47,560 bases of DNA from Verrucomicrobiia bacterium (GTDB lineage: Bacteria; Verrucomicrobiota; Verrucomicrobiia; Limisphaerales; UBA8199): positions 1 through 47,560 of the forward strand of contig DASYZB010000035.1 of NCBI GenBank assembly GCA_035946615.1, given 5' to 3'. Each line of letters starts with the position of its first letter. Position 1 is the stretch's first letter. Shown here in pieces: positions 19,196 to 27,466 of this stretch. Made by a program: the position numbers and the translations under genes. A model generated the notes under the pieces. That model saw only the letters and a program-made list of their open reading frames with translations. It was not told the DNA's origin and did no database searches.

Positions 19196-20049
19196 ACATT
19201 TCAAATCAGAACAAGAATTGTCTCCGCCATTGGGCAGAGTGCGCCGGCGGAGCGGTGTTAGCTTCTTTGCTGGGGGCGTTCACGTCCTTACAGGCTCAAT
19301 CAGCCACCCTGGCCCAGTTGCAGCAACGCCTCGCGCAGCGGGAAAAACTGACGATCATCGATGTGCGCTCGCCCGTGCTTTACGCCCAAGGTCATGTCCC
19401 AGGGGCAATCAACATTCCGGCTTCGCTTTGCTCGCAAAAGAAGCTACCGCCCCTAGGGGCTGTAGTGGTTTATGACAGCGGACTGGGCATAAACGATTCA
19501 GGAGCTGCCGAGGGGGCCGCAGCGCAATTGGGCAAGCTGCCGGGCATCCATGCCGAGACACTTGCTGGCGGTTATGCCGCTTGGGAAGAAGCGCACCTGC
19601 TGACCACCAAAGGCCAAGGCGCCAGGCGTGAAGCCCTGCATTATATCACTTACGCCCAGCTCAAGACTGCATTGCCGGGCGACGTGGTGCTTGTGGACCT
19701 GCGGCGGCAACCAAAGGCGGCTTCGGTTCCCGGTTCACCGGGCAAGGCCGCCTTAGCCCTTACGGATTTGAGTTTGGAATTTCCTGGGTGCCGTGTGATG
19801 AAATCCGCCGCTGAGACCAGGAATGCCAGCTCATCGGGCAAGGCGCCGCTGGTAGTTTTTATCGATAGCACCGATGGCACGGCTGAAAGCTCCGCGCGCC
19901 TCTTGAAAGCAGGCGGCACACGGCACTATGCCATCCTGGCCGGAGGCGAGGCCGTTTTGGCTCGAAAAGGTGAACGTGGATTGGAGCGCTCCGGCACCGG
20001 CGCCCTTAGCCCGCGCCGCGCCAATAAACCATCGAGACCTTCCAGCTAG
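19192..20049 (+). CDS. Exported tandem rhodanese-like protein lacking both catalytic cysteines
   Basis: The ATG overlaps the preceding TGA (ATGA), indicating coupling. Residues 1-36 form a signal peptide ending LQAQ. Rhodanese domain 1 (about 40-140) is convincing: IDVRSP, GHVPGAINIP and LAGGYAAW match the CH2A, CH2B and C-terminal rhodanese motifs. The active-site loop after the VVVY strand, where sulfurtransferases have Cys, has Asp95. Domain 2 (about 152-260) has VVLVDLR and a VVFI strand followed by Asp225 at the same position, with ILAGG near its end. Neither domain can form a persulfide, so sulfurtransferase activity is not expected; a binding or scaffold role is an inference. The C-terminus is basic and Pro/Ser-rich. 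Confidence 0.88.
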   Translation: MNISNQNKNCLRHWAECAGGAVLASLLGAFTSLQAQSATLAQLQQRLAQREKLTIIDVRSPVLYAQGHVPGAINIPASLCSQKKLPPLGAVVVYDSGLGINDSGAAEGAAAQLGKLPGIHAETLAGGYAAWEEAHLLTTKGQGARREALHYITYAQLKTALPGDVVLVDLRRQPKAASVPGSPGKAALALTDLSLEFPGCRVMKSAAETRNASSSGKAPLVVFIDSTDGTAESSARLLKAGGTRHYAILAGGEAVLARKGERGLERSGTGALSPRRANKPSRPSS

Positions 20050-20055
20050 AGATCC

Positions 20056-21525
20056 ATGCGCGCGCCATTTCGCCAATTTAAGCTCCCGAATCGCGTGGCA
20101 ACTGGCCACAAGTCTGGACTGCGCCGGCCCGGCTGCTGGGGGCGGGCGTTGTTTGCGTCGACCTGTTCTTGCGTGAGCACCTCAGCTTTGGCTGGGATTC
20201 TCATTACCAATGTTGTGCCAGCCAACGTTACGCCTGAAACGTTTTCGATTATCGGCGCGGTATCCCCTGTTTCGGCCGCACAGTCCTTTTCGCTTTCTGT
20301 TTATTCGGACCCAGCAGGCACGACGAACCTTGCTGGGCAGATCGGGATCGAGTACTACCCGCTGGCGTCCGGAAACCCGCTGCTGACCAATTCTTATGAC
20401 CGTCTGCTCAATCAAAGCACTCTGCGCCAGCAGTCTGCCAGCCAAGGCCTCTTGTATGCCCGGGTTTCCTACTGTGCCCCGGGCACGACCTACTATTATC
20501 AGCTCAAAGTGACTAATACGAACGGCCAAAGCGCCGTCTGGCCGGCGAGTGGGCCGCTGCCTGCCGTCACCACCGCCCAGCAGACCAGCTTCGTGTTGGA
20601 AGACCTCCAAGTGGTTGTGACGGTTAACGACCGTAATATTGAAGGCGGTATCGTCACGATTTCCGCTACAAATTCTCCCAGTGTGCTGGCCGCCGTGGTT
20701 GGGGATGGCGCCGCAACGAACCAGGCGTTCTTTAACTTAAACGATCTCCTGGCTTTGAGCGGTGCCACAAACCTGGCCTTCGCCTCAAATCAAGGGTTCA
20801 CAGCAGCCGTTCTGAGCGCCGCCCCTGCTTCGCTTTCACAGCCCTTCGCTTTGGGGTTCTCAAATGTTTTCCTCGTCGCCCAGGAATCGCAACTCGCTCT
20901 CACGCCGCTGTTGGCCCAGTTGAGCCTTGGTTCGACGGCTGCACTCACCGGCACGGGCGGGTCGCTTTCGGTGATGCTGAATTCTTCAGCGGCCTTGAGC
21001 GGGTTCTCCCTGATCCTGGACATGCCGATTGCCGAGTTCAGCGACTTTTTCGTTCAGCCCACGGCAACCCTGCTGAACGCCGTCTCCCTGCGGGTCATCG
21101 GTTCCCATACGCTTCAGGTCGATTTTGCCGCGCCGCCGGGCCAGAGCTTCGTGGGCGACCAGCAAATTGCGCGAATTAATTTTAACGTGGCATCGAATTT
21201 GCCCTCGGCCTTTATCAGCCTCTCTCCGATTTCATTCGAGGCGACTAACACTCAAAGCCTGCTGCTGCCCAACGCCTCAGCTTCAGCGGGCCGGGTAGTG
21301 GTGATCGGCTCTCAACCGCTGCTGGAGGGCTCCATCTCCAACGGCGCCCGGTTGCTGACCCTCTATGGTATCCCGGGCGACAGCTACCAGCTTCAATTCT
21401 CGACCAATGTAACCGCTCCCAATTTCTGGAGTAATTGGGTCGGCGTGTCGTTGACCAACCTCTCGGCCATAATTCCGAACGTCAATTCAACCGCGCCCAT
21501 CCTCTTTTATCGCGCTTACAAGTAG
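20056..21525 (+). CDS. Secreted protein with cohesin-like domain and F-Y-R type C-terminus (489 aa)
   Basis: It starts 6 nt after the rhodanese gene, so very likely in the same transcript. A long n-region precedes a hydrophobic stretch (ALFASTCSCVSTSALA), cleavage near residue 46. Residues about 50-175 look like an FN3-type domain with a Y-Y-x-L-K strand. Residues about 295-415 show a cohesin-like pattern (GSLSVMLNSS, then a VGDQQIARINFNV strand), as in type I cohesin/dockerin systems. The last about 75 residues (YQLQFSTN...FW..W...FYRAYK) resemble the C-terminus of the RCC1 protein ending at 31205. No dockerin was recognised. The product is probably surface-exposed; partner and role are unknown. 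Confidence 0.8.
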   Translation: MRAPFRQFKLPNRVATGHKSGLRRPGCWGRALFASTCSCVSTSALAGILITNVVPANVTPETFSIIGAVSPVSAAQSFSLSVYSDPAGTTNLAGQIGIEYYPLASGNPLLTNSYDRLLNQSTLRQQSASQGLLYARVSYCAPGTTYYYQLKVTNTNGQSAVWPASGPLPAVTTAQQTSFVLEDLQVVVTVNDRNIEGGIVTISATNSPSVLAAVVGDGAATNQAFFNLNDLLALSGATNLAFASNQGFTAAVLSAAPASLSQPFALGFSNVFLVAQESQLALTPLLAQLSLGSTAALTGTGGSLSVMLNSSAALSGFSLILDMPIAEFSDFFVQPTATLLNAVSLRVIGSHTLQVDFAAPPGQSFVGDQQIARINFNVASNLPSAFISLSPISFEATNTQSLLLPNASASAGRVVVIGSQPLLEGSISNGARLLTLYGIPGDSYQLQFSTNVTAPNFWSNWVGVSLTNLSAIIPNVNSTAPILFYRAYK

Positions 21526-21603
21526 CTACAGCTCCAAAGCTCCTCATTTGAAGACAAGCCTTTTGGCGCTCTCGCGTTGGTTGAGGTGAAGGCCTGTGGT
21601 TCA

Positions 21604-22947
21604 ATGTCATCTCGAAGCACAATCCAACTGGTTCTGATCCTCATATGGCTTCTGGTTTTTCTAGAGGCTCTTGGCCAAAGATTGGCCTATGATGTCAACC
21701 CCACGGTCACCTCCAGCATGGGCGAGATGGGCGGCAAATATTTCGGCCAAATCCCCGACCCCGCCAAGACCCACCACTACTACATTGCCGCTGAGCCGGA
21801 CCAATGGGATTTTATGCCCATCGGCTCCGATCCGATTTGTGGCGCCACGCCCTCGGCGGATGTTATTTCGCGGCATCTCATTCGCAAGGTGCGTTATTTC
21901 CAATACACAGACGCCACATTTACCAAGCGCGTGCCGCAGGCTCGGCGGTTGGGCATTCTTGGGCCGGTGTTGCGGGGCGTGGTGGGAGATTATCTGGAGA
22001 TCACTTTCTTGAACCGCGCTGCCTTGCCTCTTTCCATGCACCCGCATGGTCTCAAATATGACAAGGACAGTGAAGGCAGCTACTACGGTAACAGCAGGCA
22101 GTTAAAACTGCTCCAAACAAGAAACAAAGAAGGGCGTTCCTCTCCCGGGCTCGGGGCGGCCGTTGGACCAAATGCCCGGTTCGATTACGTTTGGTATCTC
22201 GACGAGAAGTCCGGGCCGCTTCCTACGGAACCCAGTTCCAAGGCATGGCTCTATCACAGCCACGTAAGCGGTGAAGGCGAGATCAACCTCGGCCTCGTGG
22301 GCTTTATTATTGTCACGGACCCCAAACGGGCCAGACCCGATGGCACACCCAAAGACGTGGATCGGGAAATGCCTGCTCTGTTCATGATTTTCAACGAAAA
22401 CGGGATGGACACAGAAGCCGAGGAAGGATTGGAGGCCGCGGGCGGCAGCGAGTCGTTGAGCAACTTGATCAGCGCACTGACAGTCGAGAAAAGCCAAAAA
22501 CGGTTCAAATCGTCTGGCCCTCAGCCTGATCTCGCGGACGAGGGCCAGCGTTATGCGATTAATGGCTATATCTATGGCAACCTGCCTGGCCTGGAAATGA
22601 ATGAGGGCGAAAGGGTGCGGTGGTATCTCTTTGGCTTGGGTGCGGAAACCGATTTGCACACGCCGCACTGGCATGGCCTGCGGGTACTTGAAGAGGGGAC
22701 ACGGCGAACTGACACCGTCGAGTTGCTGCCAGCCTCAATGAAAGTGGCCGACATGTTGGCCGATAATCCCGGCGACTGGCTGTTCCATTGTCACGTGGCG
22801 GATCACATGGCCAATGGTATGTTCGCGCTTGTCACCGTCTATTCCAAAGACACAGCCGGCATCAGCCGGGGGCGAACCAAAGCATTCCTGGGCTTCCCTT
22901 CGCCGAGTCCGGGGGGCACAAATGCCATCGGGAGGCCAGGGCAGTAG
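21604..22947 (+). CDS. Ceruloplasmin-like two-domain multicopper oxidase
   Basis: All four copper-binding motifs are present. With the ATG at 21604 they are HPHG (146-149), HSH (218-220), HTPHWHG (352-358) and HCHVADHMANGM (395-406), the last supplying the type 1 Cys, His and axial Met. Segments such as YYIAAEPDQWDF, FTDATF-like YTDATF and GILGPV...VGD strongly resemble A-type domains of ceruloplasmin, hephaestin and coagulation factors. Domain 1 has HSH where a type 1 site would need HCH, so only domain 2 holds blue copper, as in type B two-domain oxidases. A TTG at 21577 is possible, but the ATG has a GAGGTGAAGG ribosome site 11 nt upstream and begins a clear signal peptide. Likely an exported ferroxidase, cuprous oxidase or phenol oxidase; substrate unknown. 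Confidence 0.9.
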   Translation: MSSRSTIQLVLILIWLLVFLEALGQRLAYDVNPTVTSSMGEMGGKYFGQIPDPAKTHHYYIAAEPDQWDFMPIGSDPICGATPSADVISRHLIRKVRYFQYTDATFTKRVPQARRLGILGPVLRGVVGDYLEITFLNRAALPLSMHPHGLKYDKDSEGSYYGNSRQLKLLQTRNKEGRSSPGLGAAVGPNARFDYVWYLDEKSGPLPTEPSSKAWLYHSHVSGEGEINLGLVGFIIVTDPKRARPDGTPKDVDREMPALFMIFNENGMDTEAEEGLEAAGGSESLSNLISALTVEKSQKRFKSSGPQPDLADEGQRYAINGYIYGNLPGLEMNEGERVRWYLFGLGAETDLHTPHWHGLRVLEEGTRRTDTVELLPASMKVADMLADNPGDWLFHCHVADHMANGMFALVTVYSKDTAGISRGRTKAFLGFPSPSPGGTNAIGRPGQ

Positions 22948-23021
22948 GCGGCGGCGCCAAAAACTGCAAAAGCCGCAAACCGCCATTGTCGGATAGCGTT
23001 TCCAGCTCGTCTGATGGCCGC

Positions 23022-24653
23022 TCATGCGGGTTCCCCAATCAAATCATAATCCGTGTGCCCGATGACCTTTATCTGGGCAAACTCGCCGACGGGGACTCGC
23101 CCTCGGATGTAAACACGTCCATCGATATCCGGCGCATCGGCCTCGCCGCGCGCCAGGAAATACTTTCCCTTTAGATGCGGAAGAAGTTCCCCGGGTCGGC
23201 GAATCAATCCGTGCTCCCAGGAGCTAACCTGCGCCTTGTGCAACTCTTTGGCGCTTGCCTCGCGCTCGACGAGCACGGGTATCGTGCGGCCAACAAACGA
23301 CCCAGACATATGCGCCGCCACTTGCCTTTGAACCGCCATCGCCCGGTCGCGGCGCCGGCGTTTGGTCTTCTCCGGCACCTGACCTGCCATCTGCCCCGCG
23401 CGCGTCCCCTCTTCCTTTGAATACGTGAAAACCCCGAGTCGCTCGAAACGCGTTGCGCGAATGAATTCGAGCAAAGTCTCGAAATATTCCTCCGTCTCGC
23501 CGGGGAACCCGACAATAAAGGTTGTGCGCAGGGCGATGCCCGGAATACCCGAGCGGATTCGTTCGAGCAGTTTGACGATGTATTCCTGCGACGTTTCGCG
23601 CCGCATCCGTTCGAGCATGTTTTGGTGGATGTGTTGCAGGGGAATATCGACGTAACGCGCTACCTTGGGGCATTCGGCGATGGCCTGTATCAATTCATCC
23701 GTCCAATGCGCCGGGTGCGTATAGAGCAGGCGAATCCAGAATTGCCCGGGCAACGCATTCAACTGGCGCAGAAGACTGCAGAGGGTAGGCGCCTCGGACG
23801 GGAGCAAGCGGACAGCCGCTTTGAATCGCTCCGGGGCGGCGATAGCCGGGCTGTGGTTGGCGCGCAAGTCCAGGCCGTAATAGGTCGAGTCCTGCGAAAT
23901 CAAGTTAAGTTCGCGCGCGCCGCCGGTCAGTAAAGCGCGGGCCTCCTCCAGCACATCGGCTTGCGCCCGGCTGCGGTGCGAGCCGCGCATGCGCGGAATA
24001 ATGCAGAAACTGCACGGATGATTGCAGCCCTCAGCAATCTTCACATACGCAAAGTGCCGCGGGGTGAGCCGGAAACGAGGGGTGGCATAGTCCGGGATGT
24101 ACCGTGGACGGGCGGTGACCGAGAGCAGGGCAGGGGAGGTGGGCGTTGAACGGTCCGAAGCGTCGGCGGGTTTTGGCGGCGTCTCGCCGCCAAAGACCGG
24201 GCGAGACGCTTGCCCTCCGGGCGCATCGGCGCTGTTGGGCAATTCTTTGCGTCTAAGCCTTTCTTTCCGCCGCAGCGCGGCCGCTTTCACAATGCCCGTG
24301 ATACCGGCAACCTGGTCGATGCCGATGAATGCATCCACCTCGGGGAGGAGCTTGGGCAGCTCATCCCGGAAACGTTGAGGCAGGCAGCCCGCCACCACTA
24401 AGCCCTGTCCGCGGTTGCCGGCTTCTCGCACAGCGTCCGATTCCAGGATCGTATCGACGCTCTCCTGCTGGGCTGAGTCGATGAACGAACACGTATTGAC
24501 TATCAGCACGTCCGCCTCCTGGGCATCGTTGGTGATCTGGACACCTTCCTTGAGCAAGGTCCCGAGCATCACCTCGGCATCCACCAGGTTCTTCGCGCAT
24601 CCCAGGGAGATCATTCCAACCCGCAACGGGCGCTCTAGAGATTCTTCTTTCAT
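23022..24653 (-). CDS. rimO: Ribosomal protein S12 methylthiotransferase RimO
   Basis: Radical-SAM enzyme that methylthiolates the conserved Asp of ribosomal protein S12. The MTTase domain has its three cysteines in MISLGCAKN, NTCSF and VAGCLPQ. The radical SAM domain has the CNHPCSFC cluster motif followed by IIPRMRGSHRSR, and a TRAM domain closes the protein. At 543 residues it is about 100 longer than usual, through a Pro/Arg-rich insertion around residues 140-185 between the MTTase and radical SAM domains and a shorter one after YGLDL. The ATG at 24653 begins MKEESLERPLRVGM; an in-frame ATG at 24728 would add 25 atypical residues. It is the last gene of the run after prmA. Confidence 0.95.
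   Translation of the reverse strand: MKEESLERPLRVGMISLGCAKNLVDAEVMLGTLLKEGVQITNDAQEADVLIVNTCSFIDSAQQESVDTILESDAVREAGNRGQGLVVAGCLPQRFRDELPKLLPEVDAFIGIDQVAGITGIVKAAALRRKERLRRKELPNSADAPGGQASRPVFGGETPPKPADASDRSTPTSPALLSVTARPRYIPDYATPRFRLTPRHFAYVKIAEGCNHPCSFCIIPRMRGSHRSRAQADVLEEARALLTGGARELNLISQDSTYYGLDLRANHSPAIAAPERFKAAVRLLPSEAPTLCSLLRQLNALPGQFWIRLLYTHPAHWTDELIQAIAECPKVARYVDIPLQHIHQNMLERMRRETSQEYIVKLLERIRSGIPGIALRTTFIVGFPGETEEYFETLLEFIRATRFERLGVFTYSKEEGTRAGQMAGQVPEKTKRRRRDRAMAVQRQVAAHMSGSFVGRTIPVLVEREASAKELHKAQVSSWEHGLIRRPGELLPHLKGKYFLARGEADAPDIDGRVYIRGRVPVGEFAQIKVIGHTDYDLIGEPA
24175..24209. repeat. Hairpin repeat inserted in frame within rimO
   Basis: GGCGGCG (24175-24181) and CGCCGCC (24185-24191) form a 7-bp stem with a 3-nt loop, and GCGTCTCGC (24179-24187) is repeated inverted as GCGAGACGC at 24201-24209. 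The element falls in the non-conserved insertion of RimO and is translated as VFGGETPPKPAD. It has the form of a REP-like or other short dispersed palindrome that has landed in a tolerant linker. Confidence 0.65.
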
Positions 24654-24773
24654 TAAAGGCGAATAGCTTACGCCAGGAAATGCACCCGGGCAACTGTGCC
24701 GAAGGATAGGATGATAGGATGAAGTCATGAAGGTCAGTTAGAGCTTATTCTTAACGGACTCTCTCCTCCACGT

Positions 24774-25691
24774 TCACGTCCTCGTCCTGCGCCCTCGATT
24801 TTTCAGAGCCCAGGCTCCTGAGCGCCATTCGCCTTTTGTCTGAGAGCGTATGAACCGCAGCCCCAGCGCCTCATAGGCCGTCCGAACCTGGTGGAACTCG
24901 CTTTCAAGTATTCCAGCCAGGACCAGCAGGCCACCAGGGGCTACTCGTGCCAAAATGCGGTCGCGGTGTTCGATCAGCAGGTTGGAAATCAGGTTTGCGC
25001 AAATGACGGAGTATTTCCTTCTCGAAACCAGAGGAAGCTGCGAGATGTCCTCGCGCCTAAAACGGATGCAATGGGCTACTCGGTTAAACAGGGCGTTGGT
25101 GGTTGCGATGCGTATCGCATCGGGATCAATGTCGATTGCATCGACAGGTGCGTAGCCGACTTTGGCAGCGGCGATGGCCAGAATGCCTGAACCGGTACCC
25201 AGGTCCAAAAAGGATTGAGCTCGCTGCTCGTCTCGCCAGAAAACCAGCTCTTCCGCGCAAAAGCGGGTCGTCGGGTGCCGCCCTGTTCCGAAACTCAAAC
25301 CGGGGTCGATTTGGATGGCTTGTTGTCCCTTAGCCGGACGTTTGTGGTCCCAACTTGGCTGTATCAGAAGCCGTGGACCCACCTCGATGCGGCGAAAATG
25401 CCGTTTCCAGGACTCGGCCCAGTCTTCCTGCCGGACTCGCTTCAACGAGAACCTTCCCGGGCCTAGGCGCAACCCGCAACTCTGAATGTGCTTGAGACCA
25501 GCTTTTAACTGCGCCCGTTTGGCCCGGAACTGCTCGGGTTTCGCCGGCAAAAACACGGATACCCGGGCTGCCCCGGTTTCGGCGTCGGTATAAGAAGTGG
25601 GGAGTTGACCAAAAAGCGTCTGCAGCAATTCCCCGACTGCCTCCTCAGCCTCCTTTGTGGTCAGAACGGTTAAGTTCCAAGGTCGATTAAT
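24774..25691 (-). CDS. prmA: Ribosomal protein L11 methyltransferase PrmA, probably with an ATT start
   Basis: SAM-dependent methyltransferase for ribosomal protein L11. The catalytic half is clear: DPGLSFGTGRHPTT, FLDLGTGSGILAIAAAKVG (SAM-binding motif I), AIDIDPDA (motif II) and the NLISNLL active-site segment replacing the usual NI(L/V)A. The first ordinary start, TTG at 25628, would give 284 residues but cuts off WNLTVLTTKEAEEAVGEL, which matches the usual PrmA N-terminus (Trp-x-x-hydrophobic, then EAEEAVAELL). No ATG, GTG or TTG exists between there and an in-frame TAG near 25733. ATT at 25691, 7 nt after a GGAG, restores a 305-residue protein of normal length. The downstream boundary is secure; the start is inferred. 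The gene lies 51 nt after rph. Confidence 0.88.
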   Translation of the reverse strand: MNRPWNLTVLTTKEAEEAVGELLQTLFGQLPTSYTDAETGAARVSVFLPAKPEQFRAKRAQLKAGLKHIQSCGLRLGPGRFSLKRVRQEDWAESWKRHFRRIEVGPRLLIQPSWDHKRPAKGQQAIQIDPGLSFGTGRHPTTRFCAEELVFWRDEQRAQSFLDLGTGSGILAIAAAKVGYAPVDAIDIDPDAIRIATTNALFNRVAHCIRFRREDISQLPLVSRRKYSVICANLISNLLIEHRDRILARVAPGGLLVLAGILESEFHQVRTAYEALGLRFIRSQTKGEWRSGAWALKNRGRRTRT

Positions 25692-25742
25692 AGCAACACT
25701 CCCGGGAAGCTGGTCCCTGAGGACAACAAGCCGCTATGCGTT

Positions 25743-26501
25743 TCATTCGCCCAGCGCTCTTTGTTGTGCTTTGAGCAATTCCTGTATGCCGGCCCTGCCC
25801 AGCCGCAGCATCTCCGCCAGTTGCGCCTCGCTGAAGGTGGCTTCCTCGCCTGTGCCCTGCAATTCGATGAATTCACCGGCCGCGTTCATCACCAGGTTTA
25901 AATCGACGGCTGCCGCAGCGTCTTCAGTATAGCACAAATCCAACAGGGCTCGTTCCCCCACCAACCCGACACTCACCGCCGCGACTGCCTGGAGCATCGG
26001 GATTGCCAGCAGCTTGCCTTCGGCCAGCATCTTCTTCATAGCCAAACGCAAGGCAACATAGGCGCCCGTGATGGCGGCAGTTCGAGTGCCGCCGTCGGCC
26101 TGGAGGACATCGCAATCAATCCAGATCGTGCGGCTGCCAAGCTTCTCAAGGTCCAGGGCCGCCCTCATGGCGCGGCCAATCAGCCGCTGGATTTCCTGGG
26201 AGCGCCCGTCGATTTTTCCCTTGGTGCTGTCGCGCGCTTTGCGCTGCAGGGTCGAATAGGGGAGCATCGAATACTCTGCGGTAATCCAGCCGCCCGTGAC
26301 GCCTTGTTCTTTCATCCAGCGCGGCACCGTTTCTTCGACCGTGACCCCGCAAATCACGCGGGTATTGCCCCACTCGACCAGGGTCGAGCCGGTTGCGTGG
26401 GGGGCGATGTCGTTTTGGAAGCGCAGAGGCCGCAACTGATTTGGCTGACGGCCATCGAGGCGGGCAGGCGTTATGGGAGGCGGTGTTGCTAATTGGCTCA
26501 T
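25743..26501 (-). CDS. rph: Ribonuclease PH
   Basis: Phosphate-dependent 3'-5' exoribonuclease that trims tRNA 3' ends. The full family pattern is present: GSTLVEWGNTRVICG near the N-terminus, GWITAEYSMLPYST, then R-x-x-R-D/GKIDGRSQEIQRLIGR and CDVLQADGGTRTAAITG. Its 252 residues match the usual length (about 240), with a short N-terminal extension. The start at 26501 is 5 nt after the stop of the DHH gene, so the two are probably cotranscribed, followed by prmA and rimO; all four can be read as an RNA/ribosome maintenance operon. Confidence 0.96.
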   Translation of the reverse strand: MSQLATPPPITPARLDGRQPNQLRPLRFQNDIAPHATGSTLVEWGNTRVICGVTVEETVPRWMKEQGVTGGWITAEYSMLPYSTLQRKARDSTKGKIDGRSQEIQRLIGRAMRAALDLEKLGSRTIWIDCDVLQADGGTRTAAITGAYVALRLAMKKMLAEGKLLAIPMLQAVAAVSVGLVGERALLDLCYTEDAAAAVDLNLVMNAAGEFIELQGTGEEATFSEAQLAEMLRLGRAGIQELLKAQQRALGE

Positions 26502-26506
26502 GGCGC

Positions 26507-27448
26507 CTACTTCTGGGGGCTTTCCACAGAGGCAAACAGGCTCTCGAGACTGTTGATCTCAGTCTCCTTTTTCGGGCCAAGAACCTGGCGCAGGTAATGG
26601 ACTGCATCGGCAATCGTTTTAACCGAGCGCGGCAGCGAGGCCCCGCTGGCATTGGCGTGTCCGCCGCCCTGGAGCCTTTCGGCTATCTTGAGGGCCTCGC
26701 CGTTGCGGCTGCGCAAGCTGGCAATAATGACCCCGGTGCCTCGCTTAAAGAGCGTCAGCAACACAGGATATTGCGTGGCCTGCCGCTCGAGCAATTGGTG
26801 AACGATCAGATTATTATTGCCAACAACGGTATCGACGAAGCCAATGCCGGGACTAATCTCGGTAATGTTATCTTTGCTCCAGGCAAACCCGAGCGGGTCT
26901 TCCACGCGGCGCTTAACGGCCATGACTTCGAGCAACGGATGGTCCAGCAGTCGCTCGATCTCTCCCTCGACTAAAGTGTATAAATTCCAGAACTGATAGA
27001 TTTTGACCATGTTCGCGTAATCGCAGGCGAGAACGAAGTCGGGGTCATCTTCTAGGAACAGGTCGGCAACATTGTTAAGATGCACCAACCGGTCCAGGGC
27101 AGGAGTAGCCAGGCCGTGATGCCGGCAAATCTCGTAGCAGAGCAGGCCGGCGGATTTGTTGACGTCATGAATTAGCGTGGCGGTTTTGGGGGCCGCATCG
27201 GTCACATGATGATCGATGATCAGCCAGTTCGAGCGGTCCAGGCGCGGTTCGAAGGTGAGGTCGGTAATCCACCCGGATTTTTCCCGCAGGTCGCGTTGGC
27301 GCCAGTAATTGTAATTGCAGGCCTCCAGGCGCACGGACGCATGGAACAGCTTTTTGGCCAGCCGCTGCAAGAGCACTCCCGCCACCAACCCATCCAGATC
27401 GCTCTCGTGCGTGAGGATCACCTCGGGCTTTGGTAAAAAGTCCATCAT
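26507..27448 (-). CDS. DHH/DHHA1-family phosphoesterase
   Basis: A cytoplasmic metal-dependent phosphoesterase of the DHH superfamily, which includes NrnA/GdpP-type nanoRNases and RecJ. Visible motifs are THESDLDGL near the N-terminus (motif I, with Glu-Ser in place of the more usual His-x-Asp spacing), WLIIDHHVTD (the DHH motif), H-LNN-x-ADLF and the C-terminal GGGHANASGASLP of DHHA1. The size, about 313 residues, fits NrnA-like proteins, and position before rph suggests RNA turnover, for example degradation of short oligonucleotides; the substrate is not shown by sequence. A TTG at 27454 and ATGs at 27448 and 27445 are possible starts; none has a strong ribosome site. It diverges from the SDR gene with only 18 nt between starts. 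Confidence 0.88.
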   Translation of the reverse strand: MMDFLPKPEVILTHESDLDGLVAGVLLQRLAKKLFHASVRLEACNYNYWRQRDLREKSGWITDLTFEPRLDRSNWLIIDHHVTDAAPKTATLIHDVNKSAGLLCYEICRHHGLATPALDRLVHLNNVADLFLEDDPDFVLACDYANMVKIYQFWNLYTLVEGEIERLLDHPLLEVMAVKRRVEDPLGFAWSKDNITEISPGIGFVDTVVGNNNLIVHQLLERQATQYPVLLTLFKRGTGVIIASLRSRNGEALKIAERLQGGGHANASGASLPRSVKTIADAVHYLRQVLGPKKETEINSLESLFASVESPQK

Positions 27449-27466
27449 CGTCAAGGAAGCTAGCTG

